This document shows, piece after piece, positions 1-7,751 of a DNA stretch of 64,000 nucleotides (position 1 is its first letter; every line of letters begins with the position of its first letter). The DNA lies in contig NZ_CP009220.1 in assembly GCF_001277995.1 (NCBI RefSeq), positions 2,604,001-2,668,000 on the forward strand, written 5' to 3'. A model generated the notes under the pieces. It had not been told where the DNA came from and ran no database searches. It was given only the letters and a program-made list of their open reading frames with translations. Origin of the DNA: Corynebacterium deserti GIMN1.010. GTDB taxonomy: Bacteria > Actinomycetota > Actinomycetes > Mycobacteriales > Mycobacteriaceae. The translations under genes were made by a program, and so were the position numbers.

Positions 1-133
1 CACCATCGGCCTGCTCCAGGATGGCCACCAGGAGGTGAGCTGGGCGAATATCTGGATTTCCAGCAGACGATGCATTTTGGAGTGCAGCCTGCATTGCTTC
101 ATTGGTTTTAGTAGTTGGATTGAATGAACTCAT
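1..133 (-). CDS. clpB: ClpB disaggregase, N-terminal fragment (5' end of gene)
   Basis: Partial gene running off the left edge; only the first 44 codons are present. They read MSSFNPTTKTNEAMQ followed by a helix and the IRPAHLLVAILEQ stretch, typical of the Clp N-terminal repeat domain. ClpB is an AAA+ chaperone that reactivates aggregated protein together with DnaK. A second in-frame ATG lies two codons upstream (position 139), but the AGAAAGGG ribosome site (142-149) sits at a proper distance only from the ATG at 133. The upstream DNA carries an HspR HAIR element and a sigma-H-like promoter, which agrees with a heat-shock gene. Identification is confident although most of the gene is outside the window. 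Confidence 0.93.
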   Translation of the reverse strand, partial: MSSFNPTTKTNEAMQAALQNASSAGNPDIRPAHLLVAILEQADG

Positions 134-227
134 TGTCATTGCCCTTTCTGTGTTGGGCGCCAACCTCGACAGTGTTGATCTCAGTTTCCTGCAGGTCACG
201 CGCCATTTTTTAACTCTCTATCATGTA

Positions 228-261
228 TAACGCACAAAGAGTTGAGTCTGTTCCACTCAAG
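228..261 (-). promoter_or_regulatory. clpB promoter: sigma-H-like -35/-10 with overlapping HspR HAIR site
   Basis: On the minus strand GGAA (251-254) and GTT (229-231) are separated by 19 bases, as in corynebacterial sigma-H promoters. A HAIR-type inverted repeat, TTGAGT-N7-ACTCAAG (242-261), overlaps the -35 region, and an extra half site (TTGAGT) lies at 282-287. HspR is known to bind CTTGAGT-N7-ACTCAAG in actinobacteria. The remaining sequence from 134 to 389 holds no gene. Confidence 0.8.
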
Positions 262-389
262 TGGAAAAATTTTAAAAAATAATTGAGTGGACCGCAGTCA
301 AGTTTAGAAATATTGCCGGAATTGTACATCAGGGTTTACCCATAACTTACGTGAATAAGGGAGTGGAGGTGGGCGTCGAAAAGCAAAAA

Positions 390-436
390 GCGCTGCGGTA
401 GGCGGATTCATTAACTGGATCCTCCTACCGCAGCGC
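390..436 (-). terminator. Rho-independent terminator after the symporter gene
   Basis: A 13-bp perfect stem, GCGCTGCGGTAGG (390-402) with its complement at 424-436, is followed on the minus strand by a T-rich run (381-389). It lies 14 bases after the symporter stop codon. A copy of the dispersed GGCGTCGAAAAGC motif (372-384) abuts it. Confidence 0.85.
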
Positions 437-449
437 GAGATCGCGCTAT

Positions 450-1808
450 TTAATCGACTGGAGCAGGCTCGCCTTGCCCTCGAACATGGCCGCGTTCGGG
501 CAGCCACTTCAGCACCTTCGCCAGAATAAGAATGGCGATGGCAGTGATCAGCGATGCCCAACCGAGGCCCATGGTAAATCCGGAGAGCACGGCGATCGGC
601 GCGATGATGGTCATGCCGATTTCGAAAGGAGCAAAGCCGATGTAGGCGACGCCGTATTCATTGAGTGCGCCGGATTTGAGCTTGGGGTCAACGATCTTAA
701 GCAACGCGATGCCAGTGGCCACGGCCGCAGTTGCCCATCCCCACCCGAAGATGGCGCGTTCCAGCCACTTTTCGCCGAAGAATCGGGGTGCGACCCAGAA
801 AAAGTAGAAGCAGCAGTAGGTGGTGCCGAGGACGAAAAGGACAACCAGTGGGATCCAGTAGTCAGCGATCGCTGCTGGAGCGATGGATGCAATACCGAAA
901 GCGATGAGGTAATCGGTGGCAGCGCCTGAGACGGAATTGACGGTGTCGCGGTCAAGGTAGTCCGGCTTTTTCAGTACGCGCATAAGCACCATCCCTAAGA
1001 TGCCGATCACGAAGGACATGGCGAAAAGCGGGATGGAGACCGTGGGGAAAATGCTATTCAACCAGCTGTTAATGCCGTAAGCAATCGCGACAGTGAGGAA
1101 GATTACGCCTACATGCAGGGCCAATGGCTCAATTGCTGAAGGGTTGGTACTGGCTTTACCGATGGATGGGCGGTCGCTGAGCTTATCAATGTAGCCCGAG
1201 CGCAGATCCCATGGAAGTTGGGCGGGCATTGCTGAGGTTTTACCCTTTTTAATGCCCCAGGCAGTGAAGATAATGCCACCGACAATCGCGGCGAAGGTGC
1301 CCACTGTTGCAGAAGTAAAGCCCAAGGACATAGCAGCTTCTGCGCCGGAGGCTTCCAATGCGGTGCCCACAGCAGCAGCGGTGCCAAAGCCACCGACAAA
1401 GCCGACGGGCAACATCATTCCAAACCATTCATCCGTACCCCAGACCGGCTGGAAAAGGAAGAGGCCCAGGAGAATAAACAGACCCCACTGCCCCACGAAC
1501 ATCGCGGTGGAATATGCCCACATTGTTTTCATGCCGGTGCGCACGCCGCGGTCAAATTTCATGGAGTAGGGCATGGCAGCAAACACGATGGCAATGAGAA
1601 TCGTGGTGTAGGTGGACAGGTGATCTGACCAGCCAATGAGTCCCAAAACCTTTGGCCCCAGGATCATACCGAAAATGCCCGCCGTAATGGAGGAAGGGAT
1701 GAGCAAGGTCTGAAAGAACGGGATCTTTCGGCGCATGATGTTGCCGATGATCATCAAACCGGAAATCCACCCCACATCGAGGATCAAATTATATGGTGTG
1801 TACTCCAT
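450..1808 (-). CDS. gltS: Sodium/glutamate symporter, ESS (GltS) family
   Basis: 452-residue integral membrane protein with about ten to twelve hydrophobic segments and the GltS-type layout: an N-terminal block with LIPSSITAGIFGMILGP, then a Gly/Ala-rich GGFGTAAAVGTALE segment and a second similar block in the C-terminal half. The family imports glutamate with sodium. I start at the ATG at 1808 because GGAAGGAAG ends 10 bases upstream; an in-frame GTG seven codons earlier overlaps that ribosome site. A strong terminator follows. The gene is divergent from the FAD monooxygenase at 2070. The family call is firm; glutamate as the true substrate is inferred from the family. Confidence 0.82.
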   Translation of the reverse strand: MEYTPYNLILDVGWISGLMIIGNIMRRKIPFFQTLLIPSSITAGIFGMILGPKVLGLIGWSDHLSTYTTILIAIVFAAMPYSMKFDRGVRTGMKTMWAYSTAMFVGQWGLFILLGLFLFQPVWGTDEWFGMMLPVGFVGGFGTAAAVGTALEASGAEAAMSLGFTSATVGTFAAIVGGIIFTAWGIKKGKTSAMPAQLPWDLRSGYIDKLSDRPSIGKASTNPSAIEPLALHVGVIFLTVAIAYGINSWLNSIFPTVSIPLFAMSFVIGILGMVLMRVLKKPDYLDRDTVNSVSGAATDYLIAFGIASIAPAAIADYWIPLVVLFVLGTTYCCFYFFWVAPRFFGEKWLERAIFGWGWATAAVATGIALLKIVDPKLKSGALNEYGVAYIGFAPFEIGMTIIAPIAVLSGFTMGLGWASLITAIAILILAKVLKWLPERGHVRGQGEPAPVD

Positions 1809-2056
1809 ACCTAAAGCACTTCCTTCCACTCATTTTGCAGTTTTTTGCAGTGTTTATTTAGTGGGAACCTTGTACGCTCCCACGTCTTTGCGAGCATTTT
1901 GTGCCACGTTTTCACAAGCCATCGCACCATGGCGCTTATGGATTGTCGAATAAAACACGTCAACTTTAGTCGAGTGACGCAGATCCTCCACATCCCCTTG
2001 ACGGAGTACTAAATGAAGTAATCGACAAAGCTGTTAACAGACACTCAAATAGGTGC

Positions 2057-2079
2057 TAAAATAGTTGATATGTCAACTA
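2057..2079 (+). promoter_or_regulatory. Leaderless promoter with palindromic operator over the start codon
   Basis: TAAAAT (2057-2062) fits a -10 hexamer placed so that transcription would begin at or next to the ATG at 2070, a leaderless mRNA. The 18-bp inverted repeat TAGTTGATATGTCAACTA (2062-2079) has 7-bp perfect arms and covers the start codon, so a bound repressor would block both initiation and the first codons. No regulator gene is adjacent. Confidence 0.55.
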
Positions 2080-3236
2080 ACTATGGGGTAATCATCATCG
2101 GTGCAGGTCAAGCAGGATTAGCAGCAGCCCACGAACTAGTCCGGCGAGGCTTTACACCCGGAACAGACTTCCTCGTTTTAGATTCCAACGACGGCCCCGG
2201 CGGCGCCTGGCGGCATAGGTGGGATTCACTCACATTAGGAAAAGCCCACGGCATTGCAGATCTTCCAGGCCTGCCCATGGATCGTCCTGACCCGAAAACT
2301 CCCGCGTCCACATTGGTCACCCAGTATTACGGCTCCTACGAGGAAAAATTTGACCTCGCCGTGGTTCGCCCTGTGAAGGTCACCCGCGTTGAGCCCGTGT
2401 CCGGCAAACCTGTCGCCGAGGATCCCACAAGCCCTTTGCGCGTCACCAGCGACGATGGCCGAGAGTGGATTACCACAATGATTCTCAACGCCACAGGAAC
2501 GTGGACAAATCCGTACGTTCCTTATATTCCTGGCATCGATAAGTTTCAGGGCAAGCAGCTGCACACCGTTGACTATCGCAAGGCCGCGGATTTTGACGGT
2601 AAGAAAGTGCTGGTTGTCGGTGGCGGCTTGAGTGCGGTGCAGTTCCTGCTGGAATTGGAAGGCCTCGCCGACACGGTTTGGGCGACGCGTCGTCCGCCAA
2701 ATTTTACGCAACGCCAATTCGACGACGGCTGGGGCTTGGCCGTGGAAAAGGCGGTGCGTGAGCGCACTTATGCAGGTATTGCCCCAGCAAGTGTCGTACG
2801 CACCACCGGCATTCCACAGTGGCCGGATTATCTGGAAGGCGTGAAGCGCGGCCTCATTGTCAGCCACGGCATGTTCGATGAAATTACGCCGACGGGAGTG
2901 GTGTTTGCGGAAGCGTCGACAAGCAATTCTGAGGGCCTAGGCCCATCCGCGGGCAAGAAGCTGGCTGTGCCTGAGAGCTGGGCTCCCTACCCCGCCGGTA
3001 CGGAAATTGATGTGGATGTCATTTTCTGGAACACCGGGTTCCGCGCCGCACTGCGCCACCTTGCCCCCATGAAACTGCGTGGTCAAGGGCGTGGCATCGA
3101 GCTAATCAATGAGGTCAGCCCCGCCTCCGACTCCCGCATTTTGCTGGTCGGTTACGGTTCCACCGCGTCCACCGTCGGCGCCACTCGCGCAGGCAGGATC
3201 GCCGGTAGGGTCGCCGCAAAACGGCTCCGAGCTTAA
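2070..3236 (+). CDS. FAD/NAD(P)-dependent flavoprotein monooxygenase (CzcO/FMO-like)
   Basis: 388 residues. A GAGQAGLAAAHEL dinucleotide-binding motif opens the protein (about residues 11-23), followed by a typical GGAWRHRWDSLTL segment, a central GTWTNPYVPYIPG block and a second nucleotide-binding motif, VVGGGLSAVQFLLELEG, for NAD(P)H. The C-terminal VGYGSTASTVGATRAGR resembles the closing FAD-contact segment. Such enzymes hydroxylate or oxidise small organics or thiols with NADPH and O2; the substrate cannot be told. It stands alone, divergent from gltS, and is probably leaderless. Convergent with the truncated PRISE gene. Confidence 0.8.
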   Translation: MSTNYGVIIIGAGQAGLAAAHELVRRGFTPGTDFLVLDSNDGPGGAWRHRWDSLTLGKAHGIADLPGLPMDRPDPKTPASTLVTQYYGSYEEKFDLAVVRPVKVTRVEPVSGKPVAEDPTSPLRVTSDDGREWITTMILNATGTWTNPYVPYIPGIDKFQGKQLHTVDYRKAADFDGKKVLVVGGGLSAVQFLLELEGLADTVWATRRPPNFTQRQFDDGWGLAVEKAVRERTYAGIAPASVVRTTGIPQWPDYLEGVKRGLIVSHGMFDEITPTGVVFAEASTSNSEGLGPSAGKKLAVPESWAPYPAGTEIDVDVIFWNTGFRAALRHLAPMKLRGQGRGIELINEVSPASDSRILLVGYGSTASTVGATRAGRIAGRVAAKRLRA

Positions 3237-3255
3237 AGCGCTTATCGACGCCACC

Positions 3256-3684
3256 CTACCCCTTCAACTTCGGAATAATGTGGGCTTCGCCCAAATCGTC
3301 CAGTAATTCCAACGTCCGGTCGATGGTGTCATAGCAGCCATCGAATCCAGCTTGGCGAACCTTAATGGTGGATGACACATTGTCAGAGGTAGCGACCAGG
3401 ATGGCGTCGCCGAAGTTCCAATCCACCAGCGTTAACCACGATGTTTGGCGCAGGCCATACTTCTTCACGATTTCATCCCACAGCTCTGCAAAAAGGGGCA
3501 TCTGTTCAGTGAGCGTGACCGGCTGAGGCTCTTCGATTTCAAGACCACAATGCTTAGCGATTGCTTCAAACATGTGGCGCCAACGAATGACATCACCATT
3601 AGTCAGATTGAAAGCCTCCCCATGAGCCTCCTTTTCCGCAGGTGCCCATGCCGTGGCACGAGCGAGTAGCTCAGCATCCGACAT
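3256..3684 (-). pseudogene. Truncated PRISE-type (progesterone 5-beta-reductase-like) SDR, C-terminal half only
   Basis: 142 residues matching only the C-terminal part of PRISE short-chain reductases: the GEAFNLTNGDVIRWRHMFEAI block, a Trp-rich DWNFGDAILVATSDNVSSTIK segment and a final KARQAGF-like helix region. Full proteins of this family are roughly 350 residues and begin with a Rossmann NADPH motif, which is absent here and not found upstream in any frame. An AGAAGGG ribosome site sits in front of the ATG at 3684, so the fragment may still be translated. It cannot bind NADPH in the family manner. I read it as a remnant, though a reused C-terminal domain cannot be excluded. Confidence 0.65.
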
Positions 3685-3746
3685 GTTTTACCCTTCTCTG
3701 TAACTGTTAATGTCCCGATCGCTACGCTAAACCCCATTAATTGCAT

Positions 3747-3779
3747 AAGCAAGTATTTGTATACGCTTTATATTTGCTT
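3747..3779. promoter_or_regulatory. Imperfect inverted repeat between divergent genes
   Basis: AAGCAAGTAT (3747-3756) and ATATTTGCTT (3770-3779) form 10-bp arms with one mismatch around a 13-base centre. The site lies between the truncated PRISE gene and the luciferase-like gene and could be an operator for either. No known consensus was matched. Confidence 0.4.
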
Positions 3780-3844
3780 GTGATGCGTTTCTCACTGCCT
3801 GCCCCGCCACCTCCAAAACATGCAAATTAATTAAGCTCGAAGCT

Positions 3845-4888
3845 ATGAAAGCATTCGGTTTCTTAAGCTTCGGCCACTATCAAATTGGCCACGAGCGATC
3901 CATGCTCCAACAATCCCTCGAATTGGCCAAAGAAGCAGACGCCATCGGAGTCAACGGCGCCTACTTCCGCGTCCACCACTTCGCGCCCCAAGGTGCATCG
4001 CCTATGCCCCTGCTAGGAGCGATTATCGGCGCCACCAAACACATTGAGGTGGGCACCGGAGTAGTGGACATGCGTTATGAAAATCCCCTGCATTTTGCCG
4101 AGGAAGCAGCATCTCTCAACCTGCTCGCCGACGGCCGAGTGGCACTGGGAGTTTCCAGGGGATCGCCAGAACCAGCCGATAAGGGATGGGAAGCCTTCGG
4201 CTACGACGGCGGCGATGACCCCAAAGCTGCTGGCATGGCCCGCGAGAAATTCCTCCGCTTCCTCCAAGCCATCGACGGCTTCGGCATGGCAGTTGCCGCA
4301 GAGGATCAATACCCTCGCCTCTACCACCCCGGCACACCATTGCCGATCTTCCCGCACGACCCTGACCTGCGTAAATCCATTTGGTGGGGTGCAGGTTCCC
4401 ACAGCACCGCAGAACAAGCAGCCCGCGATGGCGTCAACCTCATGAGCTCCACTCTGGTTGCAGAGGCAACCGGGCAGTCATTTGGCGATCTCCAAGCAGA
4501 CCAGATTGCCTTCTACCGCCAAGCGTGGAAAGAAGCAGAGCATGATTGGACACCACGCGTGTCGGTCTCTCGATCCATCTTCCCCATCGTCACCGATCGC
4601 GACCGCGAGCTCTTTGGCCTCCAGGGTCAAGGCGGCGACCAAATCGGATTCCTCGACGATTCCCGCTCCACATTCGGACGCACCTACGCGGGAACTCCCG
4701 ACGAGCTCATCGACCAGCTCAAGGACGACCGCGCTGTCATGGAAGCCGACACTCTCATGCTGACCGTACCGAATCAGATGGGAGTTGAGGTCAACCTGTC
4801 CATCCTCAAGAACTTCGCCGAACACGTCGCGCCTGCGCTGGGATGGAAGCCCAACACCGAGGGTCGCGTTACCGGATACGAGTTCTAA
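3845..4888 (+). CDS. Luciferase-like flavin-dependent monooxygenase (LLM family)
   Basis: 347 residues with the bacterial luciferase-like TIM-barrel pattern: MKAFGFLSFGHY start, LELAKEADAIGVNGAYFRVHHF, GTGVVDMRYENPLHFAEEAASLNLLADGRVALGVSRGSPE, and a late GTPDELIDQL helix. Proteins of this type use reduced FMN (or F420 in some actinobacteria) to oxygenate small substrates. The VGTGVVDMRYENPLHFAEE signature supports an FMN-dependent oxygenase. Substrate unknown. Divergent from the truncated PRISE gene; followed by a short doubtful ORF. Confidence 0.82.
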   Translation: MKAFGFLSFGHYQIGHERSMLQQSLELAKEADAIGVNGAYFRVHHFAPQGASPMPLLGAIIGATKHIEVGTGVVDMRYENPLHFAEEAASLNLLADGRVALGVSRGSPEPADKGWEAFGYDGGDDPKAAGMAREKFLRFLQAIDGFGMAVAAEDQYPRLYHPGTPLPIFPHDPDLRKSIWWGAGSHSTAEQAARDGVNLMSSTLVAEATGQSFGDLQADQIAFYRQAWKEAEHDWTPRVSVSRSIFPIVTDRDRELFGLQGQGGDQIGFLDDSRSTFGRTYAGTPDELIDQLKDDRAVMEADTLMLTVPNQMGVEVNLSILKNFAEHVAPALGWKPNTEGRVTGYEF

Positions 4889-4991
4889 CCTGCTTGATTC
4901 TGGCCTGTTTTTCCACGGCACCCTTACAGCCCTGCATCCAGGAGAACTTCTAGAACCTGGACGGCGATCGAACTACCGGCCAGAAGTGATC

Positions 4992-5306
4992 ATGAACCAC
5001 ATCTATGTCACTGCGCTGAAAGACGGGGCTGATCTTGTCGCAGAAGTTTCCGCAAAAATTGCAGCAGAGCTCGATGCCGGGTTGCCTGCGGATCCTTCGG
5101 TTCCACGCAAAACTCCGCACGTATATGAAGTGAAAGCACTGGGAAAGTTTGACAATGATTCCAATGTCACCGACAAAAAGTTCTTGGCAACCCCACGCGT
5201 TCTTACCGCAGCGATCAGCCGCTCCGGATTGTGCGGGAAATTGAGGAATGGAGCAGGCTTATTCCCGAAGTGCTGGCGCGGTGATGTCAGAACTTACGAA
5301 AGCTGA
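4992..5306 (+). CDS. Hypothetical protein, possibly frameshifted near its end
   Basis: A 104-codon frame from the ATG at 4992 begins MNHIYVTALKDGADLVAEVS and reads like ordinary protein to about residue 65 (KKFLATPRV). The last 35 residues are Arg/Gly-rich and unlike it. From about 5193 another frame gives a convincing charged helix, QPLRIVREIEEWSRLIPEVL, ending at a stop near 5281. This suggests an indel around 5180-5195. I recognise no family. Being 104 bases after the luciferase-like gene on the same strand, it may be co-transcribed. Confidence 0.45.
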   Translation: MNHIYVTALKDGADLVAEVSAKIAAELDAGLPADPSVPRKTPHVYEVKALGKFDNDSNVTDKKFLATPRVLTAAISRSGLCGKLRNGAGLFPKCWRGDVRTYES

Positions 5307-5439
5307 GCAGCAACGAGGGTGGAGAGATGATTAGTGATTAAGTAGGAAGGTCGGGAAGGAGGCGTCGCAAAGCAAAAAACTGACACGCGCAGCCGTGCCT
5401 GACCACCTTTATTGGCACTTGAGGTGCACAATAGTTTAT

Positions 5440-6597
5440 GTGACGTCTCGACCGCTTTCCTCCGTTGCGCGCCTTGTCGAAGACAACGCGCAAGATTTCC
5501 TCCGCGCCGTCAGCGAGCGCGTACTATCGCTCGCGCCGGAAATCCGTGGGCATGTTCCAACTGCGGATGATCTCACCCATATCAGCCTGCCAGAGCTGCT
5601 CAGCGCACTGCTGGAAGGCACGGGCGATGAGGGCAAAGTATCCGAGGAGACGCTGGAATTTTTCCGCGAGACCGCCGTTGATTCGCGGCGCTTCGGCATC
5701 ACTCCTAATATCTTGACGGCCCTGGATGAAGCCATCCGCATCGAGTTGCGCGCCCTCTGCGAAGATTTACCTTTTGAGACGGTCCTGTTTGCCGAGCGAG
5801 CTGTCCATTCAACCTCGCTGGCTGGCATTCGGGCGATTCACGACATCGATGAGCAGGGCACCCCAGCATTTTTGACCGCCGAGGTTGTGGAAGTGGAAAA
5901 GCGTAGCCGACGGTTTTCTGTGGTTCGATTGCAGGCCGAGAGCCAGCTGCCGTATCGATCAGGCCAATACGTGCCCGTCACGACGAGCTTTTTGCCCAAC
6001 ACCTGGCGCTACGCATGCCCATCAATCCCGACTAATGAGTGGGGGCAGGTGGAGTTTCACATTCAATCTGACCTCGATGACATTGCAGGATTGCTAGCAA
6101 AATCGCGGCCGGGTGACACGTGGTCGATTGGACCCGGGGTCGGTGATTTTGGCGAAGGCGCAATCGAATCTCGCAATGACTTGCTGTTCATTTCCCATGG
6201 TACGGGGCTTGCGCCACTGCGCTCCTTCATGTTCGAGCTGATGAATCAGGCCGCTCCGCCTCGTCTGCATTTCTTTGTGGGCGCCGATTACCCAGGCGAA
6301 TTGTACGAGCTCATGGGCATGTGGAATTTCGCCGCCGCGAGCCCCTGGCTATCAGTCGTGCCGGTTTCTGAACATGATGAAGACGCATGGTGGGTGCAGG
6401 CGACTGAGGCCTCGAAACCACCACGTGGCCTGCATCTTCACCAGGTAGGGTCCATGGCGGATATAGTGACGCAGGCTGGTGCCTGGGCAGATCGGACCGT
6501 GCTGATTGCGGGGCCCGAAGCGTGGGCGAAGAATGTGCGGCGCGCCATGATCAGGCGCGGCACGCCGGCAGCTCAGATTGAGATGTTGGGGTGTTAG
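5440..6597 (+). CDS. Ferredoxin-reductase-type FAD/NAD oxidoreductase with globin-like N-terminal region
   Basis: 385 residues from the GTG at 5440; a GTG 15 codons upstream (5395) is possible. The N-terminal 150 residues are helical (LVEDNAQDFLRAVSERVLSL) and have the length of a globin domain, as in flavohemoglobins, but I see no clear proximal-histidine motif. The C-terminal part is a ferredoxin-NADP reductase module: RSGQYVPVTTSF, a flavin-binding WRYACPSIP (RxYS variant with Cys), the nucleotide motif ISHGTGLAPLRSF, and a closing VLIAGPEAWAKNVRRAM. It resembles actinobacterial flavohemoglobin-like reductases. Partner and substrate are unknown. Convergent with the nitrilase-family gene. 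Confidence 0.7.
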   Translation: MTSRPLSSVARLVEDNAQDFLRAVSERVLSLAPEIRGHVPTADDLTHISLPELLSALLEGTGDEGKVSEETLEFFRETAVDSRRFGITPNILTALDEAIRIELRALCEDLPFETVLFAERAVHSTSLAGIRAIHDIDEQGTPAFLTAEVVEVEKRSRRFSVVRLQAESQLPYRSGQYVPVTTSFLPNTWRYACPSIPTNEWGQVEFHIQSDLDDIAGLLAKSRPGDTWSIGPGVGDFGEGAIESRNDLLFISHGTGLAPLRSFMFELMNQAAPPRLHFFVGADYPGELYELMGMWNFAAASPWLSVVPVSEHDEDAWWVQATEASKPPRGLHLHQVGSMADIVTQAGAWADRTVLIAGPEAWAKNVRRAMIRRGTPAAQIEMLGC

Positions 6598-6606
6598 CCA
6601 GCGGTC

Positions 6607-7413
6607 TTAGCCTTTTAGGACCGGCAGGGTGTCGCGAATCTTGCCCAAATCGCTGACATCGATGTCAGCAATCAATAGTTCAGGCTCATACCCGGCACTC
6701 GTCTTGACGTGGCCGTGTGGGTTAACCACCATGGAATGGCCAATGCCGGTTGGACCTGTGCGTTCCTTCTTCAATTCTTCCGACAGCCGCGCTTGACCGC
6801 ACGCAAGAATCCAAGTCGTGGAATCCAAGGCGCGGGCACGGGGAAGAATCTCCCACTGCTCAAGCTTGCCGTCACCGTCCTGCCACGACGTCGGCACGAT
6901 AACCACCTCGGCACCCATGTGGGCAAGCTCCTTGAACTGCTCCGGGAAACGAATGTCATAGCAAGTAGCCACCCCGAAGCTAATGCCGTCGACGTCAAAA
7001 ACCGCCAGCTCATCACCCGGTTTCACGGTGTCAGACTCCCTATAACCAAAGGCGTCATAGGTGTGAATCTTGTTGTACCCCTCGTGCATATCCGCCCCAG
7101 AAATAAGCAAAGTATTATGCACCCGGCTAATGGTCTTGCCGTCACGCTCGACCGTATCAGCAGGCGTAAACATGCCCGCAATAATGACAATGCCCAGTTC
7201 ATCGGCCAAATTTCTCACCGCAGTGGAGAACTCGCCATCCAATTCCTCGGCTTGTCCATCTAGTCGGCCCGTGCCAAAAGCCTGAGACGTGGCCTCCGGG
7301 AACACCACGATCCGCGCTCCCTGCGCAGCCGCCTTCCTCGCTTGATCTTCGAGGAGCCCAAAGTTTTCCATCTTATCGTGATTCGTTGTGATCTGTGCCA
7401 AAGCGATACGCAT
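6607..7413 (-). CDS. Carbon-nitrogen hydrolase (nitrilase superfamily)
   Basis: 268 residues. The Glu-Lys-Cys catalytic triad is visible: VVFPEAT (Glu near residue 40), GYNKIHTYDAF (Lys) and GVATCYDIRFPE (Cys). The family hydrolyses nitriles or amides; this branch resembles omega-amidase/deaminated-glutathione amidase-type proteins, but that is only a resemblance. The start at 7413 (MRIALAQITTN) matches the usual beginning of the fold; the longer reading adds 21 unrelated residues. The gene ends 9 bases from the convergent flavoprotein gene. Confidence 0.85.
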   Translation of the reverse strand: MRIALAQITTNHDKMENFGLLEDQARKAAAQGARIVVFPEATSQAFGTGRLDGQAEELDGEFSTAVRNLADELGIVIIAGMFTPADTVERDGKTISRVHNTLLISGADMHEGYNKIHTYDAFGYRESDTVKPGDELAVFDVDGISFGVATCYDIRFPEQFKELAHMGAEVVIVPTSWQDGDGKLEQWEILPRARALDSTTWILACGQARLSEELKKERTGPTGIGHSMVVNPHGHVKTSAGYEPELLIADIDVSDLGKIRDTLPVLKG

Positions 7414-7505
7414 AATCCACAGCCTAGGCGCTACCAAAGAGGTTATCCACAGGTTTGAGACATCTATGTTTGCCAAGATGGCAAGTAGCGACTTTGATCA
7501 ACGTC

Positions 7506-7751
7506 ATGTACCTCAACAAAAACCTACCCAACTTGCTCGTACACACGCCGATCACAACCACTAGCCCACATCTACCTGCCACGCCGAGCCACACCGCCAC
7601 CGCGCTTGGCTCAGCGCAGGAGCACTGGGGGCAGACGCTTTTCGACGTCAACCTCCACCTCTCCGACCACCTTTTAGATATGCAGACTGTCAGCACCGCC
7701 ATGCTTAACCTCGATGCCTCAATCTCCTCTTCGTTGGAAAGTATCCACTAA
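7506..7751 (+). CDS. Small helical protein coupled to a DUF1023 hydrolase
   Basis: About 81 residues from the ATG at 7506; upstream TTG starts are possible. The second half is a predicted amphipathic helix with a single tryptophan (QEHWGQTLFDVNLHLSDHLL) and no signal peptide. Its stop codon overlaps the next start as TAATG, so the two are translationally coupled. Size, helix and position recall WXG100/ESX-type partners that precede DUF1023 hydrolases in actinobacteria, but no clear WXG motif is present and the role is inferred from context. Confidence 0.6.
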   Translation: MYLNKNLPNLLVHTPITTTSPHLPATPSHTATALGSAQEHWGQTLFDVNLHLSDHLLDMQTVSTAMLNLDASISSSLESIH

